A stretch of DNA of 64,000 nt from Akkermansia muciniphila (GTDB lineage Bacteria > Verrucomicrobiota > Verrucomicrobiia > Verrucomicrobiales > V1-33): NCBI GenBank assembly GCA_943333275.1, contig CALQSQ010000010.1:1-64000 (forward strand), read 5' to 3'. Below are positions 52,140 through 60,534 of the stretch, piece after piece. A model generated the notes under the pieces. It was not told the DNA's origin. It did no database searches and saw nothing but the letters and a program-made list of their open reading frames with translations. Position 1 is the stretch's first letter, and every line of letters starts with the position of its first letter. Made by a program: the position numbers and the translations under genes.

Positions 52140-52943
52140 ATGACTCTGCCTCCCGAAATCGCCTCCAGTCTTCGCCGCGTCCTTGGCCGCGTGCGTCGCA
52201 TCCAGCTGTTAAAAGGCCTCCTCGCCACGCTCGCCGCACTGGTCTTTTCCCTCGTGGGCGTCATGCTCATCGACTGGGCATTTGTGGTCGAGCGCACGGT
52301 GTTGCGGTGGGCCTTGAGTTGCTCCGCGTTGCTCATCACGCTGATCACTTTTGTCCGCTACGTCATTCGCCCGCTGACGCGGCGCATCACCCTGACTTCG
52401 GTGGCCCGTTGGGTGGAGACGCATCACCCTGACATGCAGGAGCGCATTTCCACCGCAGTCTCGCTGGCAGGGCGCGGCGATGCCGGATCCCAGGGACTTA
52501 TTGATGAGGTGATCAAGGAAGCGGCCCTCGACGCCAACAAGCTGGATCCAAAATCGGAACTCAGCACGCGGGCGGCTCGCAAACCAACCTGGACCGCAGT
52601 CACGGCGCTGGGCATTCTCGGTGCGCTCTTTGCCTTTTTCCCTAAAATCACCCCCCTCCTTTTCGCCCGTGCCGTGGCCCCTTATGCCGATCTCGGCAAC
52701 GTCTACGCCTATTCCGTGCGCCATCTCACCGCCGACCAGCAGGTGGTGATCGCAGGCGATTCTTTCACAATTGAGGCCGCCTACAAATCTGAAAAAGAAA
52801 AGCGCGCCGTGCTCATTTTGACGTATCCTGATGGCACTGAAGTCCGCGAGCAAATGGCGGAGACGCCAGGTCTCGCCGGCCTCCAGGAGGGGGAACGCCC
52901 CATCACCTTCCGCCTGCCCACGCAACCCGATCGGGCTCCCTGA
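52140..52943 (+). CDS. DUF4175-like membrane protein, N-terminal half
   Basis: 267 residues with two membrane helices near the N-terminus (about 26-48 and 58-78), a cytoplasmic helical segment (TSVARWVETHHPDMQERIST) and a third helix (about 157-175) followed by a short periplasmic beta region ending TFRLPTQPDRAP. In single-chain relatives I would expect this region to continue into the sequence that begins at about residue 35 of the next protein (YRIQVGDAISNPQTVTIV). The next start lies 39 bp downstream in the same frame. So this looks like the proximal product of a split gene, or a gene with a recent stop. Confidence 0.78.
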   Translation: MTLPPEIASSLRRVLGRVRRIQLLKGLLATLAALVFSLVGVMLIDWAFVVERTVLRWALSCSALLITLITFVRYVIRPLTRRITLTSVARWVETHHPDMQERISTAVSLAGRGDAGSQGLIDEVIKEAALDANKLDPKSELSTRAARKPTWTAVTALGILGALFAFFPKITPLLFARAVAPYADLGNVYAYSVRHLTADQQVVIAGDSFTIEAAYKSEKEKRAVLILTYPDGTEVREQMAETPGLAGLQEGERPITFRLPTQPDRAP

Positions 52944-52982
52944 GAATTTTTAATCGCGCCCAAACTTCCACCACTCCGCCCT

Positions 52983-55900
52983 ATGAAACCCAGCTATCTC
53001 CTCCTGCTCCTGGCTCTCATGCCCGCGTGCGACCAACCGCCCCCGGCCACCACCGCCGCTCCGGCGGTTCCGAAGATCAATTGGGATGCACCCGTCGCCG
53101 TGAAATATCGCATTCAGGTGGGCGATGCCATTTCCAACCCTCAGACGGTCACGATCGTCACCCGCCCCAGATTGGTGGATGGCTTCCAGTTGACGTATCA
53201 TTATCCGGACTACCTCAACCTGCCCGACAAAACCGAACCCAGCTATGGGGAGATCGCCGCCAGTGCCGGGACGACCGTTTCTCTGAAGGGGAAAATCAAC
53301 CGCCCCGTGAAACTGGCCAGCATCAAGCTCGACGGCCAGCCCGCCGCCGCGCCCGGGGCCCAGTTGGTGGCGGAGGGCGGGGATCAATTTCTGACCTGGA
53401 GCATCACGCTGACGCCAGGCATGGATTCAGCATGGAGCTACGAGTTGGAGGATGACTTCGGCATCAAAAGCCTGCCGCTCGACAGCCGCATCCGCGCCAC
53501 CAACGACCTCGCCCCCGTCATCACGCTCGACAGTCCGGTGGAGACGGAACTTGATGTAAAATCCTCCGATCAACTGCCCCTCCACTACACAGTGACCGAG
53601 GATCATGGACTTTCGAAACTCACGCTCCTCGCCAAGCTCAACGGCAAGACTGGAGAGTTGAACAAGGATCAGGCGTTGCCGAAAGTTTCCGCAACCGACC
53701 CCACCATTTACGAAGGCACGGTCATGGTGAAGATCAGCGACCTCACCGTCGGCAGAGCCACCGAAGCCCGCATTTCTCTGGAGGTGGCCGATAACCTGCC
53801 ACAAAGTTTGACCGGACCGCAGACCTCCCGCACCCGCGAAATTTTGCTGCGCATCCACAACGACGCCCGCAGCCTGCTCGAGCAAACAGTCGCCGCCCAG
53901 GCGCAGGAATTGAGAACCGAGATCGAAGAGATCAAACAGAAGATCGCAGAGGCCAAGACTGGTATTCAGGACAAGGAAGGCCAGTTGCGTCAGCAGGATC
54001 AGACCACGCCCGAAATCATGAAGCAGATCGAAGCTTCACAGCAGGCGGCCACTGAAGCCGCTGAAAAATTGCAGGAACTGGCCAAAAAAATGGACGACAC
54101 CGCCTATGCACGGCAGTCGGAGGATTATCGGAAATTGGCGGAGGATCTGGTCAAGCCGGCCGCGAAGGCTGAGGAAAACATCCCGCTCACCGATGATCGC
54201 AATCAGCGCGCCGATCTTGCCAAACAGGCGACCCAGCAACTCGACAAGGCCTACAACGAACTCAATCAGGAGCAGAATCAGTTGAACAACGAACAGCAGC
54301 AGGCCGAAAAGGTTGCCCAGCTGCAAAGCCTCGCCGAACAACAGAAGCAACTGGCCCAGCAGGCGGCCGACACCAAACAGCAGGCGGCGGAGCAAGCCGC
54401 TGAGCAGGCCAGGACGCTTGCCAACCAAGCCAAGGAACTGGAGAAGAAGCAGGAGCAGCTGGCCAAGCAAGCCGAGACCGCCACCACTCCGCAGGAACTC
54501 CAGAATCAGAAACAAGCCGAACAGGCGCTCGCTCAGGAGACCCAGAAATTCCAGGAGGCCGCGCAGAAATTCCAACAGGACAACGCGAACCAACTCGCTC
54601 AAAACGCCGCTGATCAGCAACGCGCCGAACAGGCGAAAAATGACATCGCCGAGGCCAAGCAAAACGTCGAACAGGCCGCGCAACAGGCCGACCAGGCGGC
54701 CCAGCAAAATCAGCAACCGCCCCAGGCGCCCGCAGCCACCAAGCCCGAAGCCGCCAAACAGGCCGCCCAGCAGGCGCAGGCTCTCGCTGAGAAAGCCCAG
54801 ACCCTCGCGCAGAAACAACAGGCCCAGGCCGAGCAGGCCGCGCAAGCTGACACTCCCGCCGAACAGCAGGCCCAAGCCCAGGCAGAACAGCAGATCGCCC
54901 AGCAGGCGCAGCAACTGGCGCAGGAGGCTCAGCAGTTTCAGGCGCAAAATGCCGAGGCACTTTCCCAAAATGCCGCCGATCAGCAGCGTGCCCAGCAGAC
55001 CGCAGAGGACGCCCAGTCCGCCCAGCAGGCCGCCACCAAATCGGCCGAGCAAGCGCAGCAGGCCGCGCAGCAGAATCAGCAGAAGCCGGAAAGTGGCGCG
55101 GATGAAGCCAAGGCCAGTGCGCAATCCGCCCAGGCTTCACAGCAGGATTTGCAACAGGCCGCACAAAACCTGCAGCAACTGGCGCAGAACCTCGGGCAGG
55201 AAGCTCAGAAGGCTGCAGAGATGGCCGCCACCACCCCTCCGCAAACTCCCCAGCCGGTTGCTCAGGGACAGGATAATGCCAAAGCCAGTCAGCAGGAGGC
55301 GCAGGCCGCCCAGGCAGACTTTGCGCAGGCTTCAGAAAATTTGGAAAAGCTCGCCAACAACCTCGCTGCCGAGGCGGGTCTCGCCCAGAGCCTTGCCGGA
55401 TCACCTCCCAGCACCCCGGAACAATTGCAGGCGCAGCAACAGGCACAACAGCAATGGCAGCAACAACAGGCCACCGTCGCCCAGCAGGCCCAGCAACTCG
55501 CCGCACAGCTCGCTGCGCAAAATAATCAGTCCCAACAACAGGCACTCCAGCAGGCTGCCCAGCAGGCCCAGGCCCTGTCGCAACAAGCCCAGGCGCTGGC
55601 TCAGCAACAGGGCGCCCTCGCGGATCAGGTCGCCAACGCCGCCAGTCCGGAGGCGAAGGCCGCCCTGGCCCAGCAGGAAAACCAGCTCGGTCAGCAGGCC
55701 TCGGCTTTGCAAAAACAAAACTCTGATTTCAATCAAAATGCCGCCAATCAGATTGATCAAAATGCGCAGGCGCAGGTTGCCGCCGCGCAGGCCAGCCGTG
55801 AGTTGGCCCAGGGCGCGCAGGAGGCCGCGCAATCCGGTCAGCAACTTGCCTCTCCCACACCACCAGCCCAGGGACAACCCACCCCGGCCCAGTCCGCTCA

Positions 55901-56456
55901 GTCCTCCCAGCAATCACTCACGGATGCCGCTTCCTCCCTGCAGCAGTTGAGCGCCGCCCTCAGCGAACAGGCCGCGAGCCTCGCCTCCGAATCCACTGCG
56001 TTGCAACAAGGCAGCCAGCAGGCCCAGCAGGCAGCCCAGCAGGGCAGCCAGCCGCCTGCTCCAAACACCCCCCCCAGCAGCGCCAATGCCCAGCAACCAG
56101 CCCAGCAGGCGGCCCAATCTCTGGCCCAGGCCGCGGAAGCCGCCGCTCAAAACATGGGTCTGCCAAGCCTCGAACAAATGGCCATGCAGTCGCAACCCCA
56201 TCAAAGCACCAAACCCGGTGAAAAGCCCGGACAGCCCAAGGGCCCCGCCAATAAACCCCAGTCCTATGTCCAGGCAGATCAGGCAAGCCAGGCGCTTCCT
56301 CCCGAGCTGGCCAAGCTGGGGTTGACCCCTGCGGATTGGGCCAAACTCAAGGGCCTCATTTCCGGCGCTCAGGGCAACGAAGGCGACCGGGTGCCTGCCG
56401 AATACCGGGAATTGGTGAAAGGCTATTTCCAGGCGCTTTCCAGAGAGTCCAAATAA
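52983..56456 (+). CDS. Exported Ala/Gln-rich coiled-coil protein, DUF4175-like C-terminal half
   Basis: 1157 residues. It begins with a hydrophobic signal (MKPSYLLLLLALMPACDQ), possibly a lipoprotein signal though the residue at -2 (Pro) is atypical. Ig-like repeats follow (about 35-280), then a coiled coil (ELRTEIEEIKQKIAEA) and some 700 residues dominated by Ala and Gln heptad-like repeats (about 340-1080). The conserved C-terminal domain is LPPELAKLGLTPADWAKL...VPAEYRELVKGYF. The Ala/Gln tract probably forms a long periplasmic helical rod. The frame is the same as the upstream gene, separated by one TGA and a short spacer. The low-complexity tract makes antisense frames look open; they are not genes. 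Confidence 0.82.
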   Translation: MKPSYLLLLLALMPACDQPPPATTAAPAVPKINWDAPVAVKYRIQVGDAISNPQTVTIVTRPRLVDGFQLTYHYPDYLNLPDKTEPSYGEIAASAGTTVSLKGKINRPVKLASIKLDGQPAAAPGAQLVAEGGDQFLTWSITLTPGMDSAWSYELEDDFGIKSLPLDSRIRATNDLAPVITLDSPVETELDVKSSDQLPLHYTVTEDHGLSKLTLLAKLNGKTGELNKDQALPKVSATDPTIYEGTVMVKISDLTVGRATEARISLEVADNLPQSLTGPQTSRTREILLRIHNDARSLLEQTVAAQAQELRTEIEEIKQKIAEAKTGIQDKEGQLRQQDQTTPEIMKQIEASQQAATEAAEKLQELAKKMDDTAYARQSEDYRKLAEDLVKPAAKAEENIPLTDDRNQRADLAKQATQQLDKAYNELNQEQNQLNNEQQQAEKVAQLQSLAEQQKQLAQQAADTKQQAAEQAAEQARTLANQAKELEKKQEQLAKQAETATTPQELQNQKQAEQALAQETQKFQEAAQKFQQDNANQLAQNAADQQRAEQAKNDIAEAKQNVEQAAQQADQAAQQNQQPPQAPAATKPEAAKQAAQQAQALAEKAQTLAQKQQAQAEQAAQADTPAEQQAQAQAEQQIAQQAQQLAQEAQQFQAQNAEALSQNAADQQRAQQTAEDAQSAQQAATKSAEQAQQAAQQNQQKPESGADEAKASAQSAQASQQDLQQAAQNLQQLAQNLGQEAQKAAEMAATTPPQTPQPVAQGQDNAKASQQEAQAAQADFAQASENLEKLANNLAAEAGLAQSLAGSPPSTPEQLQAQQQAQQQWQQQQATVAQQAQQLAAQLAAQNNQSQQQALQQAAQQAQALSQQAQALAQQQGALADQVANAASPEAKAALAQQENQLGQQASALQKQNSDFNQNAANQIDQNAQAQVAAAQASRELAQGAQEAAQSGQQLASPTPPAQGQPTPAQSAQSSQQSLTDAASSLQQLSAALSEQAASLASESTALQQGSQQAQQAAQQGSQPPAPNTPPSSANAQQPAQQAAQSLAQAAEAAAQNMGLPSLEQMAMQSQPHQSTKPGEKPGQPKGPANKPQSYVQADQASQALPPELAKLGLTPADWAKLKGLISGAQGNEGDRVPAEYRELVKGYFQALSRESK

Positions 56457-56470
56457 TCTCCCCCCGACCT

Positions 56471-57520
56471 ATGTTCCGACCCCTCACTTGTTTCATTCTA
56501 TCGTGTCTGTCACTGACGCTTTCGGCTCAGGAATCCGGCGATGTCTTTAAGAAATACGAGCCTGAAGTCCGCAAAGCGGTGGATCTCGGACTCGACTTTT
56601 TGCTGACCCAGGAAAAGGGTTCCGGAGGCTTTGAGGGAACCCACGGAATTTCCACGGGAATCTCCTCCCTCGTTGGCATGGCGTTCTTGAGCACCGGAGC
56701 CACGCCGGGCAACAGTCGCTACGGCGAAGCCATCCTGCGTCGGCTCGACTACGTCCTGAAGAACATCCAGAAGGACGGAGTCATTTCCTGCGGCGATCAT
56801 GGCAATGGCCCGATGTATGCCCACAACATCTCCGCTCTCTTCATCAGTGAATGCTCCGGCATGGTGGACTTGGAACGGCAGAAGAAAATCGATGCCGCCC
56901 TGGCCAAGGCCGTCAAGATTATCCTTGATGCCCAGGCGGTGAAAAAGGATGAACGCCAGCAGGGTGGCTGGCGCTACCAGCCCAACAGCAATGACAGCGA
57001 CATGTCCTGCAGCGGCTGGGCACTCATGGCTCTCAAAAGTGCCCGCCTCAACGGCGCCGCCGTCCCCACCGCCGCCATCGAATCCGCCGTCAAATACGTG
57101 ATGCACATGCGCGACGAAAAAAATGGCAACATCGGCTACACCTCCAGCGATGCGAACAAGGACTCTCTCACCGGCGCTGGCCTGCTCTGTCTGGAACTGT
57201 GCGGACGTCACCTCGCGCCTGAAAACCTTCTGGCCGCGGATTGGATCCTCGCCAACCATACCAAGCTCCCCCAGGCGGAATTTGCCTTTTACGGCAACTA
57301 CTACAACGCGCAGGGCATGTTTCAGATGGGGGGCAAGTATTGGAAAACGTATGCCGATTGGATGTACTCCACCTACCTGCCCGTGCAAAAGGCAGATGGC
57401 AGCTGGGAAGGAGAACGCTTTGGGCCAACCTACAGCACCTGCATGATGGTCCTGGCCATGACGGTCCCGTTCCGCCAGTTGCCCATTTATCAGCGTGACG
57501 AGCACGTGGATGAGGAGTAG
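56471..57520 (+). CDS. Exported prenyltransferase/squalene-cyclase-like repeat protein
   Basis: 349 residues with a signal peptide (1-19, ending LSAQ). The rest is an alpha/alpha-toroid of six or so helical-pair repeats (LDFLLTQEKGSGGFEG, GGWRYQPNSNDSDMS, GNIGYTSSD, DGSWEGERFGPTYST). The fold is that of terpene cyclases and prenyltransferase beta subunits, but I find no DxDD, QW-rich cyclase core or zinc ligands, so it is probably a periplasmic binding or scaffold protein. 14 bp downstream of the coiled-coil gene, so cotranscribed. The second such protein in the window (compare 36665), but soluble rather than membrane-anchored. Confidence 0.87.
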   Translation: MFRPLTCFILSCLSLTLSAQESGDVFKKYEPEVRKAVDLGLDFLLTQEKGSGGFEGTHGISTGISSLVGMAFLSTGATPGNSRYGEAILRRLDYVLKNIQKDGVISCGDHGNGPMYAHNISALFISECSGMVDLERQKKIDAALAKAVKIILDAQAVKKDERQQGGWRYQPNSNDSDMSCSGWALMALKSARLNGAAVPTAAIESAVKYVMHMRDEKNGNIGYTSSDANKDSLTGAGLLCLELCGRHLAPENLLAADWILANHTKLPQAEFAFYGNYYNAQGMFQMGGKYWKTYADWMYSTYLPVQKADGSWEGERFGPTYSTCMMVLAMTVPFRQLPIYQRDEHVDEE

Positions 57521-57546
57521 AGTCCCCGCCAACTTCCCCTTTCTAG

Positions 57547-58143
57547 ATGCCCCTCCGATTCAAAATTCACCTCTTGATCTGCTCCGCTTTCACAATCAGC
57601 TGGGGTGTGGCTGGTCCTGATTACAAAAAGGACATCAAGCCAATTTTCGAAAAACGCTGTGTCGAATGCCACAGCACCAAAATGAAAAAACCCAAGGGTG
57701 GCTACAAATTCGATGACGATGCCTCCATCAAAAACGAAATTGGCCCCAGCTTCCTGATTCGCCCCGGCGATCCCGGCAACAGCGACCTCATGGGCATGGT
57801 CACCCGCGCCAACAAGGATCACCCCATGCCACCGGACAAGGCGGATGCCCTCTCCGCCAGGGAAATCAAAATCCTCAGCGAATGGATCAAACAGGGCGCA
57901 CTCATGGAATCCAACGCTACAGCCAGTTCCAGCGCGCTTCCACCCAGACCGGCCAACACCGTCCAGGAATGGACCAACAAGGAGGGCAAGGTCATCAAAG
58001 CGGTTTTTGTGAAATTGCACGGTGAAAAAGTCACTTTGAAAATGGCCAACAAAAATTTCGAAATCCCCCTGCAAAGTCTCAGCGAGGAAAGCCAGAAACT
58101 CGCGATGAAAACCGCCGGGGAATTGGCCGTCAAAGCTCCCTAA
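57547..58143 (+). CDS. Planctomycete-type cytochrome c with SHD1 domain
   Basis: 198 residues: signal peptide (1-22), a PSCyt1/cytochrome c-like domain with haem motif CVECH (C38, C41, H42) and distal MPP near 98, a Ser/Pro linker (about 122-136), and a C-terminal SHD1 (SLA1 homology 1) module (EWTNKEGKVIKAVFVKL, EIPLQSLSEES). This combination is characteristic of Planctomycetes/Verrucomicrobia exported proteins. Haem attachment would occur in the periplasm. Redox partner unknown. Lies 26 bp after the toroid gene, continuing the operon. Confidence 0.88.
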   Translation: MPLRFKIHLLICSAFTISWGVAGPDYKKDIKPIFEKRCVECHSTKMKKPKGGYKFDDDASIKNEIGPSFLIRPGDPGNSDLMGMVTRANKDHPMPPDKADALSAREIKILSEWIKQGALMESNATASSSALPPRPANTVQEWTNKEGKVIKAVFVKLHGEKVTLKMANKNFEIPLQSLSEESQKLAMKTAGELAVKAP

Positions 58144-58153
58144 CATCCGCGGA

Positions 58154-58762
58154 ATGACTGCGAGTTATCAAGTCATGCTCCAACTCCCGGGTTGGCTCCA
58201 TGACTGCGTCAGGGAGTGGGATTCCACTGCTCTCTCCACTCGCGAGCAGCGCATGGCCTTCGTCATCGAACTCTCTCGCCGGAATGTGCTGCACAAAACT
58301 GGCGGGCCCTTTGCCGCAGCAGTTTTTGAGCGCGGATCGGGCCGGTTGATCGCCCCAGCGGTGAACATTGTTGTTCCCAGCAACACCTCTGTGGCTCACG
58401 CGGAAACGATGGCTTTCATGCTCGCTCAGCAGCGTCTCAAAACGTTCGACCTCGGTGCGCCTCATTTGCCTGCCATGGAACTGGTGGCCTCGTCCCAGCC
58501 CTGCATTCAGTGTTTCGGCAACACCTGGTGGTCGGGTGTGCAGGCGCTGACCATCGGTGCACGGGCGGAGGATGTGGAGGAGATCACTTCATTCAGGGAA
58601 GGCCCGCTGCCGGGAAATTGGGTGGAGTTGCTGGAGAATCGCCCAGCCCCTCTCAAGCCCATCACTGTGACGCGCGACCTGCTCCGTGACCAGGCCTGCG
58701 CCGTGCTCAGCCTTTACCGCGACAGCGGTGGCCTGGTGTATAATGCCGGGTCGGAGAGCTGA
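58154..58762 (+). CDS. Cytidine-deaminase-fold nucleoside/guanine deaminase
   Basis: 202 residues. The zinc site of the CDA superfamily is complete: HAE at 82-84 (AHAETMAF) and PCIQC with C117 and C120. Overall shape and spacing fit the guanine deaminase / tRNA-adenosine deaminase-like branch, with a long C-terminal extension (about 140-202). The next gene on the opposite strand is adenosine deaminase, which supports a purine-base substrate, but specificity is not proven. Only 10 bp after the cytochrome gene, so on the same transcript. Its 3' end overlaps the 3' end of the adenosine deaminase gene by 49 bp. Confidence 0.82.
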   Translation: MTASYQVMLQLPGWLHDCVREWDSTALSTREQRMAFVIELSRRNVLHKTGGPFAAAVFERGSGRLIAPAVNIVVPSNTSVAHAETMAFMLAQQRLKTFDLGAPHLPAMELVASSQPCIQCFGNTWWSGVQALTIGARAEDVEEITSFREGPLPGNWVELLENRPAPLKPITVTRDLLRDQACAVLSLYRDSGGLVYNAGSES

Positions 58763-59849
58763 GCCTTCATCGTCATGTATCCCGGGATCAGCGTGCCCAG
58801 CATGGTCCGAATCCGCATGTCATGCGGGGCAAAGGCTCCTTTGATGGCGTTTAGGGCGAGGCGTTCCAAATCATCGATGTTCAGATCAAAAAGCTCCGTC
58901 GCAATCGCCAGCTCTTTCGACAATTCGGTATTACTCATCAGCCGGTCGTCCGTGTTGAGACTAACCCGAAATCCCATCTGAAAAAATACCGGAAACGGAT
59001 GACTCTCCAAACTGGCGCAAGCCCCCGTGTGCACATTGCTCGACAGACACATTTCCAGTGGAATCCGATGATTGAGCACATAGTTCGCCAGGGTGCCCAG
59101 CTGCATATTTCCATCCGTGTCCCTTTGCACATCATCGAGCAATCGCGTCCCGTGCCCCAGGCGATGCGCCCCGCACCATTGCAGCGCCTGCCAGATGGAC
59201 TCAGCCCCGTAGGCCTCGCCAGCGTGAATCGTGATGTTGAAATCCGCCCGATGAATCGCATGAAATGCCGTCAGATGTTTTTTAGGCGGAAATCCAGATC
59301 GCCACCGGCAAGGTCAAACCCCACCACGCCCTCGTCGCGCCAGCGAATCGCCAGTTCCGCCATCACCTCGGAATCGTCGCGATCCCGCATCGCGCAAATG
59401 ATCAAGCCCCACGCCACGTGAAACATTTGCTGCCCACGTTGCAGTCCAGCGATCACCGCCTGCACCACTTCATCCATCGTCAGTCCGCGCTGTGTGTGGA
59501 AGACAGGAGCAAAACGCACCTCCGCATACACCACCCCATCCGCGGCCATATCCTCCAGGAATTCATAAGCGATCCGCTCCAATCCTTCGCACTCCTGCAT
59601 CACTCCCGTGGTATGCGCAAACTCCTCCAGATATTCCGGCAAATTCCCCCGCTGTGCCCTGCGGTGAAACCAATCCGCCAGTTGCCCCGCATCACTTGTC
59701 GGCAGTCCGTTGTATCCGCAGGACTTCGCCAGATCAATCACCGTGGCCGGTCGCACGCCTCCATCCAAATGCTCATGCAGCAGAACCTTCGGCAATTTCC
59801 GGAAATCCAAAACCTGAACAAGCTCCCGACCAGTTGGTAGTTTATGCAT
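58714..59849 (-). CDS. Adenosine deaminase encoded in two frames (possible -1 frameshift)
   Basis: Hydrolyses adenosine (or adenine) to the hypoxanthine form; metal-dependent TIM barrel. Frame 1 (59849 to stop TGA at 59271-59273) carries HEHLDGG (H25, H27) and ends DFRLKNI. The chain then resumes in the -1 frame without loss: HLTAFHAIH, ITIHAGEAYG, HRLGHGTRLLDD, SSNVHTGA and SLNTDDRLM, all the remaining metal and catalytic motifs, to the stop at 58714. The switch coincides with A AAA AAC (59283-59277). With the frames joined the enzyme has about 378 residues, a normal size. Either programmed frameshifting, a true one-base deletion, or a sequencing error in A6. Convergent with the deaminase gene, 49-bp overlap. 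Confidence 0.85.
59277..59283 (-). promoter_or_regulatory. Candidate -1 slippery heptamer A AAA AAC
   Basis: In phase with the upstream adenosine deaminase frame (CTA AAA AAC ATC TGA). Slipping back one base gives exactly the frame that continues the enzyme (CAT CTG ACG). The zero-frame stop comes two codons later. No strong downstream hairpin is obvious. Confidence 0.5.
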
Positions 59850-60021
59850 GCACGCAACCTATTCCATTTTGTCCGCTCTCCAAGTCGGATAGTGGAAATT
59901 TATGCCCATCCGTTCCTTCCCCATGCCGGGATGTCCGGCTCTCACCGAAATTCCTGAAATTTGGTCCACGCGATTGCATTATTTAGGCGTATGATTGCCA
60001 AAACTTAGCGTTCGATCATTC
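59850..60021. promoter_or_regulatory. Divergent promoter region between ada and uraH
   Basis: 172 bp separating two divergently transcribed purine genes. It must drive both. I see short A/T-rich tracts but no operator that I can name. Confidence 0.4.
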
Positions 60022-60354
60022 ATGCCACCCAAGCTCTCCACCCACGTCCTGGATACCGCCAGCGGCATCCCTGCTGCCGGAGTTCGTGTGCAATTATTCC
60101 ACGGAGATCTGGTTCTCGCGGACACCACGACCAACAGTCAGGGCCGCTGCGGTGAGCCATTACTTGAAGGCCGGGAAATGGTGCCGGGCAGTTACCGGCT
60201 GTGTTTTCACATCGGAGCCTATTTCCGTCTGAGGGAAATGGCTTCACCGTTTCTGGACATCGTCCCGGTCGATTTCACCATCGAAGCCGGGCAGTCCTAT
60301 CAAATTCCGCTCGTCTGCTCACCCTGGGCCTACAGCACCTATCGAGGCAGTTGA
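60022..60354 (+). CDS. uraH: 5-hydroxyisourate hydrolase
   Basis: A transthyretin-like enzyme converting 5-hydroxyisourate (from urate oxidation) to OHCU, the step before allantoin. 110 residues with the family N-terminus KLSTHVLDTASG (catalytic H8) and the diagnostic C-terminal YRGS. Start at 60022; the frame is open to 59995 but MPPKLSTHVLD is canonical. No OHCU decarboxylase or urate oxidase is in the window. Leads the plus-strand set that continues with a transaminase and an amidohydrolase. Confidence 0.95.
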   Translation: MPPKLSTHVLDTASGIPAAGVRVQLFHGDLVLADTTTNSQGRCGEPLLEGREMVPGSYRLCFHIGAYFRLREMASPFLDIVPVDFTIEAGQSYQIPLVCSPWAYSTYRGS

Positions 60355-60475
60355 AATTGCATGCCTGCAGAAAAAGCCATCGCTCGCCTTGAGGCTCTGG
60401 GGAGGATTTCCGATGCTCCGGATCAGTTGACGCGGACATCCCCTCACCACTCACGCCAGAAGCTCTCAAACGAAC

Positions 60476-60514
60476 GATAGGACCTATACGCCTTATAAGC
60501 CCGATAGGTCCTAT
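60476..60514. repeat. Inverted repeat between uraH and the transaminase gene
   Basis: Arms ATAGGACCTAT and ATAGGTCCTAT (11 bp, perfect, 16-base loop containing the palindrome CTTATAAG). Each arm is itself nearly palindromic. It may be an operator or an interspersed repeat; no T-run follows, so it is not a classical terminator. Confidence 0.6.
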
Positions 60515-60534
60515 TTCCTAACCACACCTAGAAA

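Noticed and set aside
54036-55913. Leu/Gly-rich membrane-like frames antisense to the Ala/Gln-rich rod
   Set aside because: Antisense of CAG/GCC repeats reads as CTG/GGC (Leu/Gly). The apparent hydrophobicity is a composition artefact.
54300-56200. CRISPR-like regular repeats in the CAGGCGGCC-rich tract
   Set aside because: The repetition follows codons (Gln, Ala) with no fixed-length repeat-spacer alternation and no cas genes nearby.
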